A stretch of DNA of 64,000 bases from CAIYOL01 sp964494805 (GTDB lineage Bacteria; Planctomycetota; Phycisphaerae; Sedimentisphaerales; Anaerobacaceae). Positions 24,993 to 33,496 of the stretch are shown one piece after another; position 1 is the first letter of the stretch, and every line of letters starts with the position of its first letter. The notes beneath the pieces are model-generated. The model did not search any database. It worked only from the letters and a program-made list of their open reading frames with translations, and was not told the DNA's origin. Location: contig CAZBST010000005.1 in the NCBI GenBank assembly GCA_964494805.1, positions 1-64,000 on the forward strand. Reading direction: 5' to 3'. Both the position numbers and the translations under genes were made by a program.

Positions 24993-25304
24993 TCAATCGA
25001 GGGTTTCCCCGAAATCGTTTTCTCCCTTTTCCCCTTCTTCTTCCTCGTCAATTTTCCAGCGTTCGGATTCGTCTATGCCGTCGATTTCGCGTTTCATATA
25101 CTTGAAAATTTTATCCTGCAATGGTGCCAATTTTTCATACCACTTAAGCATTCCTTTATAACTGGCTACCAGCATATCAAGACGGATTAGCTGCCATTTG
25201 GCTATACACTCCGGTTCCTTGATATTAGTGAACGGGTCGCATTTGAAGGTTCTTCTACCGTCGGGACTCATCTCACAAAATTCACAATCTTTACATTGAA
25301 TCAT
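24993..25304 (-). CDS. Small cysteine-containing hypothetical protein
   Basis: 103 residues. The N-terminus has CKDCEFCEM and later CDP and C at position about 34, resembling a small metal-binding knuckle; the middle is helical (RLDMLVASYKGMLKWYEKLAP) and the C-terminus is acidic (DEEEEGEKGEND). It converges on the YkgJ-type gene with an 11-base gap. No family recognised; no partner visible. Confidence 0.6.
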   Translation of the reverse strand: MIQCKDCEFCEMSPDGRRTFKCDPFTNIKEPECIAKWQLIRLDMLVASYKGMLKWYEKLAPLQDKIFKYMKREIDGIDESERWKIDEEEEGEKGENDFGETLD

Positions 25305-25354
25305 TTTTGCACCATGCCCTGAGTCGGCAAAAATCTAAAACAAAAAATTTACAC

Positions 25355-25384
25355 TTTTCATCCTCTTTACTTTTACACTATAAT
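25355..25384 (+). promoter_or_regulatory. Promoter of the 25-residue gene
   Basis: A perfect TATAAT (25379-25384) with TTTTCA 18 bases upstream, about 60 bases before the small open frame. Confidence 0.4.
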
Positions 25385-25447
25385 ACCATATATTTCGAAG
25401 AGTTAAAAGTATTTTGGAGCAAAGATTTCTGGTTCGTGGAGAAATAA

Positions 25448-25525
25448 ATGGGAAAGCCGAGGCGAAGACGCAAAGTGGGCAGTAAAAAAAGACACTCCCG
25501 CTGGAAGGTGCGACATAAAAGATAA
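25448..25525 (+). CDS. 25-residue Arg/Lys-rich mini-protein
   Basis: ATG at 25448 follows GGAG by six bases and encodes 25 residues before TAA: it begins MGKPRRRRKVGSKK and ends WKVRHKR, with 15 of 25 residues Arg, Lys or His. The composition, MGK start and size resemble tiny ribosome-associated proteins such as bTHX or the AURKAIP1/COX24 type, but I cannot assign a family. A promoter lies in front. It is followed by the RACo-like gene after 94 bases. Confidence 0.55.
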   Translation: MGKPRRRRKVGSKKRHSRWKVRHKR

Positions 25526-25619
25526 GCGGATTATCCGTCGTGCATATTGAGCATTGCGTAAAGTGTGTATGGTTTTATTCACCTGCGGCGGGATGTTTGC
25601 GCAATACGCGATACGATAA

Positions 25620-27185
25620 ATGAAACACTTTAATATAACCTTCAAACCTGATGGCAGACAGATTTCTATTCATGAAGGTGCAACACTTCTCGATGCTGCA
25701 GGTCAGGCCGGCATAATCTTAAATACTGTTTGCGGCGGTAAGGGTATCTGTAAAAAGTGTCTGGTGAACCTCGCCCCGGATGGCCGGGGAGTTCTTGCTT
25801 GTCAGTATCACGTCGATAGCGACCTTGTAGTAACAGTTCCTTCATCCTCGCGATTCTTTGAGCACAAAATTTTAACTGAAGGTGTTGCTCCTCAAGCTGA
25901 AATTCAGCCCGACATATATAAAAAATATCGCAAATTCACTTCCGACGGGAAAATCTTCGGCGTCGCAGTTGATATCGGCACAACTACCGTCGTCGTAAAA
26001 CTGGTCGATATGGTAAATGGGCAAACTCTGGCAACCCAGGCTGACCTCAATCCACAGGCTCGTTTCGGTGATGACGTTATCAGCAGGATTAACTATGCCC
26101 AAACCGACGGAAAGCTGGCAGAGCTGCACAAAGCAATAATCGACTGTATAAATGAATTGATCGCTAAGCTTTGTGCTCAGGCATCCATAGATACTAAACA
26201 AATATATGAAATGTGCGTTGTCGGCAACACGACTATGAATCACATTTTTTTGAAGTTGCCTGTGGTTCAGCTTGGCCAGGCGCCCTACAAGGCCTTTTCT
26301 CTCGATGCAAGAGACCTCTCTCCTGAAAAGATGGTCCTGCAAATAAACCCTGCCGGCAATATCCATACCGTTGAGAACATAGCTGGCTTCGTCGGCTCAG
26401 ATACCGTCGCTGTTGCGCTTGCGGTGGATATAAGCTTGACCGATGAAATGACGTTGGCAGTTGACATCGGCACAAACGGTGAAGTTGTGCTTGGTGATAA
26501 AGATAAACTCTACGCCGCAAGTTGTGCCGCAGGCCCAGCCTTCGAAGGTGCTCGTATAAGCTGCGGCAGCAGGGCGGCCGAAGGCGTGATACAAGCAGTG
26601 GTCATAAACGGGACTGATTTGGACCTTGATGTAATAGGAAATCGCCCGCCTCGCTCTGTATGCGGCAGCGGTCTTATAGACGCAGTTGCAGTATTGTTGG
26701 ATTTGGGTATTATTGACCCAACCGGTCGTTTCACCAATCCGACTAAACTTCCGCCGGCTATTCGCTCACGAATTATTCAACAGAACGGCCAGCCCGCTTT
26801 TCGTCTTGCTGACAAGGTAATTCTCACTCAAAAGGATATTCGTGAAGTTCAGCTTGCAAAAGCTGCTATTCGGGCAGGGGTGAAACTTCTGCAGAAAAAA
26901 GTCGGCATCGAAGATGACGATATAAAACAAGTCCTTTTGGCGGGCGCATTTGGCAATTATATCCGTCGTGAAAGCGCATTGCGAATAGGTCTGCTGCCGA
27001 ATCTGCCGCTTGAGCGCATTCATTTCATCGGCAACGCCGCCGCCTCTGGCGCAGAGATGATTCTCTTGAGTAGTGATTGCCGAACACAGGCAGAAAAACT
27101 GGCTCGAAAGATTGAGTACGTCGAAATCGCCCACGAGGAAGAGTTTGAGTCAGTTTTCGCTGACTTGATGTCGTTTCCGGGTTAA
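25620..27185 (+). CDS. RACo-type corrinoid reductive activase (ASKHA, DUF4445-like)
   Basis: 521 residues. The N-terminal 95 residues form a plant-type [2Fe-2S] ferredoxin domain with Cys38, Cys44, Cys47 and Cys61 (VCGGKGICKKC...LAC). The rest is an ASKHA ATPase-like region: VAVDIGTTTVVVKLVD, LAVDIGTNGEVVLG, CAAGPAFEGARI, VCGSGLIDAVA and LLAGAFGNYI. In characterised relatives this protein uses ATP to reduce the cobalt of a corrinoid methyltransferase back to Co(I). No methyltransferase or corrinoid protein is adjacent, so its partner is elsewhere. The start has no strong ribosome site. Confidence 0.88.
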   Translation: MKHFNITFKPDGRQISIHEGATLLDAAGQAGIILNTVCGGKGICKKCLVNLAPDGRGVLACQYHVDSDLVVTVPSSSRFFEHKILTEGVAPQAEIQPDIYKKYRKFTSDGKIFGVAVDIGTTTVVVKLVDMVNGQTLATQADLNPQARFGDDVISRINYAQTDGKLAELHKAIIDCINELIAKLCAQASIDTKQIYEMCVVGNTTMNHIFLKLPVVQLGQAPYKAFSLDARDLSPEKMVLQINPAGNIHTVENIAGFVGSDTVAVALAVDISLTDEMTLAVDIGTNGEVVLGDKDKLYAASCAAGPAFEGARISCGSRAAEGVIQAVVINGTDLDLDVIGNRPPRSVCGSGLIDAVAVLLDLGIIDPTGRFTNPTKLPPAIRSRIIQQNGQPAFRLADKVILTQKDIREVQLAKAAIRAGVKLLQKKVGIEDDDIKQVLLAGAFGNYIRRESALRIGLLPNLPLERIHFIGNAAASGAEMILLSSDCRTQAEKLARKIEYVEIAHEEEFESVFADLMSFPG

Positions 27186-27242
27186 ATCCACACGTCTCAG
27201 CCGTAAAGAAGCTGCTCTGCGTTTAGAGGTAGGTAGAAAATG

Positions 27243-27291
27243 GCCTCTTCAGTCCTTTTTTTAAGGAGGGGTGAGGTTTGACTGAAGAGGC
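27243..27291 (+). other. 12-bp perfect hairpin after the RACo gene
   Basis: GCCTCTTCAGTC (27243-27254) and GACTGAAGAGGC (27280-27291) pair around a 25-base loop that contains seven T and an AAGGAGGGG run. It probably ends or stabilises the RACo mRNA. Confidence 0.55.
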
Positions 27292-27397
27292 ACAAGCATC
27301 AGTGTGCATATTAAGTGTCGCTGAGAAGATGAACTATTACGGTTTTTTTGAGAATTTCATTCATACTTAAAAATTACGGCGGTACAAGCAAGGATAG

Positions 27398-27421
27398 CCG
27401 CCCCGCCGCCGCGCGGGGCGG
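27398..27421. other. GC-rich hairpin between convergent genes
   Basis: CCGCCCCGC/GCGGGGCGG with a 6-base loop, no T-run. It lies between the converging RACo and pseudopilin-like genes and may act as a transcription roadblock. Confidence 0.5.
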
Positions 27422-27461
27422 TTCCCGCATAACCGAGTCAGTGTAAGTCAAACCCGGCGGT

Positions 27462-28256
27462 TCAGTAATCTTTAAAATCTCTCATCCATTCCGGCCAGTC
27501 GCTTGGCTGGACGCCACCGCAGGTGGTCCACGGGCCGCAGGTGTCGAACGTTCGACTGTGCTTAAGCGTCCAGAGCTCCTTAAGGCCTACTTTTCTGGCG
27601 GAGAAATCCAAAAAAACAGCGTTGATATACCCCATATGTCGATTAATGCATATCCACTTCATCTCATTGCCAGAGAAGTCGCCTTCGTATGCGGGCGGGG
27701 TGGCGGTGGCGGTTACCCAATAATATATAAACATACAATCCATAAGCACAGGGGCTTTATCTCCATCTTTTACATCTGTTCGCCTCCAGAAAGCCGGGTC
27801 CGCTCCCATTGTACCGCCTTTCATATTCTCGATATAGCGATTCATACCGTAGCTGCCGGTATAAGTTGAACCTTCCCCTGGAATCGGATAGTATGCCGGA
27901 TCCCACGAGCCAAAATTTAAGTTCCAGGTGCCAAACGTACCTGTCATAAGATTGGGATTGGTGGCTGTCGGGCAGAAGCGCATCATCGGGTCGTTGTAAT
28001 ATGGTTTATAGACCAGCTGCCACATCTTTCTATATCCTGCACTGGTCCCAATCTCCCTGCCATGGAAGAAGCCATCGTTGTCGGCGGTGTAGGCCTGGAA
28101 GATTTGTCCCCATTTATGGAGATTAGAGAAGCAGACGGCCTCTTTGGCCCGCATTCGGCCGCCTTCGCTAATGGCTGCGATATTGACCAGAAGAAAAATG
28201 AAACAAACCAGAACAACGATAATGTCTTTTTTTGTAAGGATATTTCCGGGTTTCAT
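27462..28256 (-). CDS. Pseudopilin-like (H-X9-DG type) protein
   Basis: 264 residues. The N-terminus has a short basic leader (MKPGNILTKKD), one hydrophobic helix (IIVVLVCFIFLLVNIAAI), then the planctomycete pseudopilin pattern RAKEAVCFSNLHKWGQIFQAYTADNDG and a C-terminal domain ending with an INAVFLDFSARKVGLKELW strand. The classical prepilin cleavage motif (G-F-T-L-x-E) is missing, so peptidase processing is doubtful. It starts seven bases after the giant beta-helix gene and is likely co-transcribed with it. Function unknown; assembly or surface display with its neighbour is inference. Confidence 0.7.
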   Translation of the reverse strand: MKPGNILTKKDIIVVLVCFIFLLVNIAAISEGGRMRAKEAVCFSNLHKWGQIFQAYTADNDGFFHGREIGTSAGYRKMWQLVYKPYYNDPMMRFCPTATNPNLMTGTFGTWNLNFGSWDPAYYPIPGEGSTYTGSYGMNRYIENMKGGTMGADPAFWRRTDVKDGDKAPVLMDCMFIYYWVTATATPPAYEGDFSGNEMKWICINRHMGYINAVFLDFSARKVGLKELWTLKHSRTFDTCGPWTTCGGVQPSDWPEWMRDFKDY

Positions 28257-28263
28257 AATTTTT

Positions 28264-31200
28264 TTACTCCTTATTTAACCACCGGTTTGCCAACTGCGCT
28301 AAGTCGGCGAAATCGACATATAAGTCTTTATCTAAATCACCTCTAAGATCTATCTGGTCACCCCTGTAATTACAGGGCGGTCCAGAGTCTGTGCAGTCGA
28401 GCCAATCGGCGGTCAATACGGCAAGGTCGGTATAATCTATTGTTCCGTTGCCGGTTAAGTCTTCGAGCCGGTGCAGGGCCCATTCCTGTCCCTGGCAATT
28501 ACGTCGGCTAATAGCCCAAACGGTATTGTTGGCATCGCTGACTATTATTGTGCGGCCTATTGTTATAGTCGGGAAACTCAAGCTGCCAAAACCTTCGAAT
28601 TGAGCGACTTGCAGGCCATCAGGGTCAACGACATAAAGCCGAGCATCGTCGCAGGCGGCGTAGATAAGGCCGTTGCTGCCGACGGTTAATGTAAAGCCGC
28701 CTATTATCCCCAGCTTAGTCACCCACTTGATAGTTCCATTTGGGTTAACAGCCCTGAGATACGGGTCGTTGAGACTTACATAGATTGTGCCATCAGGGGC
28801 CAGGGCCGGCTTTGACCAGGCTGAACCACTCACGTGATACAACACAATTTCAGGGTGGCTTGGATATGGTAAATATGGCTCAAACCAGCCGGAGCAGGGG
28901 TCAGCCAAGTTTGTCGACCAAATTATATTGCCGTCCTTCGGGTTGATGGCGTACAGATTGGGGTCATACAGCAGGGTTTGATATATAGTGCCGTCTTTGG
29001 CAATAACAGGCGAGGCGAACGGCCAAGGTCTTCTGCCGTACAGCCTACAGGGGTCTGAAAAATTACAGTTCCATTTTATGCTGTCGTCGTCCGAGTCAAG
29101 TGCGTAGAGGTTTGGGTCATATATTCCGGCGATATGAAGGACACCATTGCGGTCTATTGCAGGAGAGGCAAAAATGGCGCCGGTGGTTACAGCAGATAAG
29201 CTATCAGTTTCAAAGGTCCACAGTTCGCTGCCATCACGGCCCAATGCGTAAAGTGTGCCATCCACCGAGCATACGAATATCTGAATCGGCTGTTCCCAGG
29301 GCGGATAAGGCCAGGGGAACGGGTTGTCGAATAAGACAACGGGAGATGAATATACAGGCCCATCGGTAGTATGCGTCCAGAGCAAACGGCCAATTCTATC
29401 AATTGCATATAACTTTCCATTTTCAGCACCGACGTATACATTGCCGCTGCGGTCTACGGCTGGTGAGCAAACGAGTGGAGAGTTGGTATCGTAGGCCCAC
29501 AGTAATTTGCCAGCGTGGTTAAGTGTGTATAGTTTTCCATCTTCGCAGGGGATGTGAACCCTGTTATTGAGGCCGATGGTAACACCTGCGGTTACCGGGC
29601 CTCCGGTCTGGAACTGCCATTTAACACAGCCGTATTTTGGTCCGAACTTTCTGTGGGGGTATCCCGGCCACCACGGATAAGGCGGCCAGCTGCGATAGGG
29701 CTGAATTGTAAATGGTCCGCTTTCGATGCAAGTAAGATTAGGAACAGGGGTATTAGGCTCAACTAAAACGAGGCACTTGTTGGAGTCAATCGGCGGCTTA
29801 TGACGGAACCGTGGGAATTGAGAACTTGGCAGATGCCAGATGAAGCTGCCTGTATCAGGGACGTTATCAATCTTTATCCAGTCGGCGCCATTATTAATGC
29901 TGTAGAAAATGTCAACCGTGCCTGTTATGCCGTAACTATCCCAATTGATTTCGTGAGTACTGCCGCCTGTCCAGACCTCGCCGCCTTTGGGTTTGGTTAC
30001 AACTATTATTGCGATTTCAACCTCATCAGCGCCCATATCAACGTATCGGCCCATCAGGCGGGGCTGACCATCGATATCAACATCGCCTGCGTGGCAGGTA
30101 TAATGTGGGTCTCCAGTATCGACACAGGGCGAGGTGAAGGGCAAATGATAATCGCCGTCGGACCAAACCCAGAAGTCATCATCGTAGTATTCCGGCGTGT
30201 TGTTATCATCCCAATATCCTGAGCCGAGGGCGATAAAACAGGGGTCGTTGTCAATGTTGAAATCAATTCGACCGAATTGGATATTCGCATCGTCGGGATT
30301 ATAGTTTTGGATACAACTGAACGATACATTTAGCTGTCCACCGTCACAATAAACTTGCGCAGATTGACTTGTGCCGCTACTGTCGGCGTTACCCCAAATA
30401 ATGCTGTTTGTTACGAATATTGATCGATTGAAGAATATTCCGCCGCCGTGGGCATAAGTCGAGTTGCCGCTTATCGTACAGTTGGAAACCTTTAAGTAGT
30501 CAGCGAGGCAATATATTCCGCCGCCATCGCCGTATCTGGCAAAGTTACCGGTAATTATGCAGCTGGTAATGACAGGGCTGCTACTATAGTAGCAGTATAT
30601 TCCACCGCCATTGCCGCCCCCAGTTGCTACATTGCCTGTGATTGTGCAGTTTGTAATCTTTGGGTTGCTTTCATAACCGGAGCAGTATATACCGCCGCCG
30701 TTATAAGCCGAGTTACCTGTGATTGTGCAGTTGATAATTGTGGGGCTGCTCTCATAGTAGCAGTATATACCGCCGCCGTAATAAGGAGCCGAGTTACCGG
30801 TTATAGTGCAGTTGGTAATCGTAGGATTGCTCCTGTAATAACAAAATATGCCGCCGCCTGCATTCCATCTATTCCCTGCTTGGTTACCGGTTATTATGCA
30901 ATTGGTAATCGCTGGGCTGCTGTCTTCACATCCGATTCCGGAACCGGAGTTGCCGCTGATAATACAGCCGGCAATCGTTGGGCTGCTGCCGTCGCAACTG
31001 ATACCGCAGCCGCCGTTGTCGCTGATGGTGCAGTTTGTAATTGTAGAGTTGCTCTCGTAAATACAGAAGATTCCGTTGCTGCCATTGTCGCTTATAGTGC
31101 AATTTGTAATTGTAGGGCTGCTATAATAACAGTATATTCCTTTGTCTATGTTGTTGCTTATGGTGCAGTTTGTAATTGTAGGGCTGCTGCCGGGATAGCA

Positions 31201-31569
31201 GCCGATTCCGCCGTCATAAGCGTTTGTATTTGTAATGGTAAAGCCGTCAAGAACGGAATTGGCGCCTTCTCCGTTTACGAAGTAAAAGGCGGCGTAATGA
31301 CCGTTGCAATCAATAATTGTCCCAGCGACGATGTTTGGATCGTTGGGGTCGAAGCTTCGGACGGTTATGGCTTTGCCGAGGACGATATCGCGGTTTCCAG
31401 GGCCGGTGTAGGTGCCGGGAGCGACGATGACGGTATCGCCATCAACGGCAACATCAATGGCCGATTGGATGGTGGGATACTGGCTCGGCACAAGCAATTC
31501 ATTTGCAAATCCATTGCTGCAGAAGGCCAAAAAGGCCGAGATTACTATAATTTCCGCTATTTTACTCAT
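28264..31569 (-). CDS. Giant beta-helix, PQQ-like propeller, dockerin-tailed secreted protein
   Basis: 1101 residues. A signal peptide (IVISAFLAFCSNGFA) is followed by a right-handed parallel beta-helix (about 25-520): entry QYPTIQSAIDVAVDGDTVIV, then repeated coils with ITNCTISGNS/ITGN, ending QPRLMGRYVDMGADEVE. A WTGGSTHEINWDSYGITGTVDIFYS-type Ig-like module follows (written here in part), then a PQQ/WD-like propeller (about 645-1030) with repeated LYAID and SPAIDRNG motifs, and two dockerin-like loops (GNGTIDYTDLAVLTADWL, GDLDKDLYVDFADLAQLANRWL in part). It is probably surface-exposed and polysaccharide-binding or cleaving; no catalytic residues were identified. RBS AAGGAG precedes ATG by eight bases. 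Confidence 0.85.
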   Translation of the reverse strand: MSKIAEIIVISAFLAFCSNGFANELLVPSQYPTIQSAIDVAVDGDTVIVAPGTYTGPGNRDIVLGKAITVRSFDPNDPNIVAGTIIDCNGHYAAFYFVNGEGANSVLDGFTITNTNAYDGGIGCYPGSSPTITNCTISNNIDKGIYCYYSSPTITNCTISDNGSNGIFCIYESNSTITNCTISDNGGCGISCDGSSPTIAGCIISGNSGSGIGCEDSSPAITNCIITGNQAGNRWNAGGGIFCYYRSNPTITNCTITGNSAPYYGGGIYCYYESSPTIINCTITGNSAYNGGGIYCSGYESNPKITNCTITGNVATGGGNGGGIYCYYSSSPVITSCIITGNFARYGDGGGIYCLADYLKVSNCTISGNSTYAHGGGIFFNRSIFVTNSIIWGNADSSGTSQSAQVYCDGGQLNVSFSCIQNYNPDDANIQFGRIDFNIDNDPCFIALGSGYWDDNNTPEYYDDDFWVWSDGDYHLPFTSPCVDTGDPHYTCHAGDVDIDGQPRLMGRYVDMGADEVEIAIIVVTKPKGGEVWTGGSTHEINWDSYGITGTVDIFYSINNGADWIKIDNVPDTGSFIWHLPSSQFPRFRHKPPIDSNKCLVLVEPNTPVPNLTCIESGPFTIQPYRSWPPYPWWPGYPHRKFGPKYGCVKWQFQTGGPVTAGVTIGLNNRVHIPCEDGKLYTLNHAGKLLWAYDTNSPLVCSPAVDRSGNVYVGAENGKLYAIDRIGRLLWTHTTDGPVYSSPVVLFDNPFPWPYPPWEQPIQIFVCSVDGTLYALGRDGSELWTFETDSLSAVTTGAIFASPAIDRNGVLHIAGIYDPNLYALDSDDDSIKWNCNFSDPCRLYGRRPWPFASPVIAKDGTIYQTLLYDPNLYAINPKDGNIIWSTNLADPCSGWFEPYLPYPSHPEIVLYHVSGSAWSKPALAPDGTIYVSLNDPYLRAVNPNGTIKWVTKLGIIGGFTLTVGSNGLIYAACDDARLYVVDPDGLQVAQFEGFGSLSFPTITIGRTIIVSDANNTVWAISRRNCQGQEWALHRLEDLTGNGTIDYTDLAVLTADWLDCTDSGPPCNYRGDQIDLRGDLDKDLYVDFADLAQLANRWLNKE
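30450..31240 (-). repeat. Beta-helix coil array in coding DNA
   Basis: About ten repeats of roughly 66-90 bases, each encoding a coil with ITNCTI(S/T)GN and YCYY(S/E)SSPTI. The DNA copies are similar enough to suggest expansion by duplication and to allow length change by recombination. Confidence 0.75.
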
Positions 31570-31679
31570 TTTTCCATCTCCTTAAAAAGTTATGATGAAT
31601 TTATTATGACGGCACGGGCAGGTATCTATGCCTGTGCTATTACAGAAACAGCTAAAAAAAACAAAAAAGGAGGAGGGTG

Positions 31680-31763
31680 ATGAGCTTTCTCATTTTTCTT
31701 TCCTTTCGCTTGGCAAGCTTATTTCATACCCTGTTTGCTTACAGTCTTAGTCCAGGAAGATGA
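31680..31763 (+). CDS. Possible 27-residue hydrophobic peptide
   Basis: ATG 31680 lies six bases after a near-perfect ribosome site (AAGGAGG at 31667-31673). The frame gives 27 residues starting MSFLIFLSFRLASLF and ending at TGA 31761. It is upstream of the membrane-tailed sigma factor gene. Only the strength of the ribosome site supports it. Confidence 0.3.
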   Translation: MSFLIFLSFRLASLFHTLFAYSLSPGR

Positions 31764-31955
31764 CGTTTCGTTACACCCATAAGTGGTTTTTTTAGGATTT
31801 TCTCACAAAAAAGTGTCGATTAATAGGCCGGTAGGCCGTTTTAAACGTCAAAAAGAGGGTTTTCTTTGTGTAGGGCGTGAATTTTATGAAAAAAAACAGA
31901 TAAACTGTAACGAAATGCGGCCAATCTGGACTATCATATACGGCGTATTGAAAAT

Positions 31956-32807
31956 ATGCGGATAGGAAACGAAACAGGTGTTATAGGGTTGGTAATGCAG
32001 GCGCAGTGCGGCGACAATGAGGCTATGTCCCAGTTGTCGCAGCAGGTCGCCGACAGGGTCTTGCCGTACATCCAGGGACTTACCCTGAATTATGACCTCG
32101 CCCAGGATATTCTGCAGGAGACGCTCTTGGAAATGGTTAAATCGCTCAACAACGTCAGAAGCCCTGAGAGTTTCTGGTGCTGGGTCTACCGACAGGCACT
32201 CGGCAAAGTTCAGCATCACTTTCGCGACCGCAGCAGGCAAAGGTCGATCGTCCTTAGGGTCGCAAGCGACCTTCTCAGCCGGGCCAAGGACGAAAGCCTT
32301 ACTGGTCTTGAATATGTAACTCGCGTGGAGCTTTCGGAGTTTGTCCTTCGAGCGATAGACAAGCTGAAGATAGAATACAGAAGCGTATTGATATTGCGCT
32401 GCTTTGAGAACCTGTCTTACGCCGAAATCGCCCAGGTGCTGGATTGTAAAGAGCTGCGTGCCCGCGTTTTGTTCTTTCGCGCCAAAAGGTCGCTTGAAAG
32501 ACATCTGTCCCGAGGCGGCTTCGGCAAAGAATGCCTTCTGGCCGGCCTGGTATTGTTCAGAATACTTACCAAGCCGAGCGAGGTCTCTTCGGCGACAAGC
32601 CTGGTCTCAGCCAGCGTTCTGGATGTGGATGCATTTGCCGCAATCATAAGTCTGGCATCTTCAAAAATCGGACTGCTGGCGACCTCTTTGGCGACCTTAT
32701 TTACGGTCTGCGCAGCAACAAAGTCGGTTCTCTACGGTATCGGGGTTATGGCTTTCGCTTTGTATGTGCTTTTCTGGATGTGGCTGGCGGACCTGTATCG
32801 CCAATAA
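31956..32807 (+). CDS. ECF sigma factor with C-terminal membrane tail
   Basis: 283 residues. The first 180 are a sigma-70 family factor: region 2 (YDLAQDILQETLLEMVKSL, SFWCWVYRQALGKVQHHFRDRSR) and region 4 (LKIEYRSVLILRCFENLSYAEIAQVL). Then follows an extra 100-residue part with a hydrophobic hairpin-like pair of segments (IISLASSKIGLLATSLATLF and YGIGVMAFALYVLFWMWLA). A sigma factor with its own membrane anchor could be held at the envelope until released by proteolysis. No separate anti-sigma gene is adjacent. The start at ATG 31956 has no clear Shine-Dalgarno. Confidence 0.85.
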   Translation: MRIGNETGVIGLVMQAQCGDNEAMSQLSQQVADRVLPYIQGLTLNYDLAQDILQETLLEMVKSLNNVRSPESFWCWVYRQALGKVQHHFRDRSRQRSIVLRVASDLLSRAKDESLTGLEYVTRVELSEFVLRAIDKLKIEYRSVLILRCFENLSYAEIAQVLDCKELRARVLFFRAKRSLERHLSRGGFGKECLLAGLVLFRILTKPSEVSSATSLVSASVLDVDAFAAIISLASSKIGLLATSLATLFTVCAATKSVLYGIGVMAFALYVLFWMWLADLYRQ

Positions 32808-32887
32808 CATTTCCGAGTCATGTTCACGGATTCGATGATGTTCTGAAATAGCCACAAAAAGACACAAGTGCATAAGAGCATAAGAAG

Positions 32888-33207
32888 GAAAATTGGCTTT
32901 GATTGGGTTTGTTTTAACCAAGTGTCCAATTCCGTTTTTTTGTTATAATTCCTTGTATTTATTGAGGTTATAAACAATTTGACTTTGTCCTAAATTGGGT
33001 TTGTTTTGCGAATTTAAAGTTCATTTTGATTGAAATTTCCGGTCAGCGCAGAAAATCTCCGTGTCAGCCACAGAGAGCACATAAACAAAAGAGAAATAAA
33101 TTATAAACAGTATTAATTGGTTATTGGAAACCGCTCATCAGTAATTCCTTTCAAGAGAGACTGTCTCTCTACAGTTGGATGAACTTGCGCGATTGATGCG
33201 AAAAAAG
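32888..33207 (-). repeat. Dispersed intergenic repeat, copy B
   Basis: The inverted partner of 8228-8573. Conserved blocks read on the minus strand: TTTTTTCGCATCAATCGCGC, AAGGAATTACTGATGAGCGG, CACGGAGATTTTCT, AATTTCAATCAAAATGAAC, and AAAACAAACCCAA near the end. An open minus-strand frame (32977-32732) gives WLKQTQSKPI, matching LKQTQTNPI of copy A. The rest of 32808-33496 contains no convincing gene. Confidence 0.8.
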
Positions 33208-33496
33208 TGCTCGATTCTCGATACCAAATTCTCGTAACTCGATATGGGAAAAGGAGTAAAAATTTTTTTAAAAAATCCGTTTTAGAGATCTGACTACCAA
33301 CAGTTTTGATTGATTTTTTGCCACAGAGGGCTTAGAGGCGGAAATCAGGGAATCAGAATATCAGGGAAAGACAAATTGTGAGGGGAAATTTTGACGTTGC
33401 TTTTTTCGTTCTCGACCTCTTTTCAGAAATAAACCACTGAGGGTAAGCAGGAAAAATGTGAAGGGTTCGGGAGTTAATAGACAAGCTGAAGGCATC

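Noticed and set aside
30450..31240. CRISPR-like regular repeats
   Set aside because: The periodicity is the beta-helix coil repeat inside an open reading frame; there are no unique spacers or cas genes.
30880..31680. 266-residue open frame opposite the beta-helix gene
   Set aside because: Antisense shadow of the coil repeats; composition (Ala, Val, Ile, Cys) follows from the repeats.
32732..32977. 81-residue minus-strand frame with LKQTQSKPI
   Set aside because: Part of repeat copy B and overlaps the sigma-factor gene end; no ribosome site.
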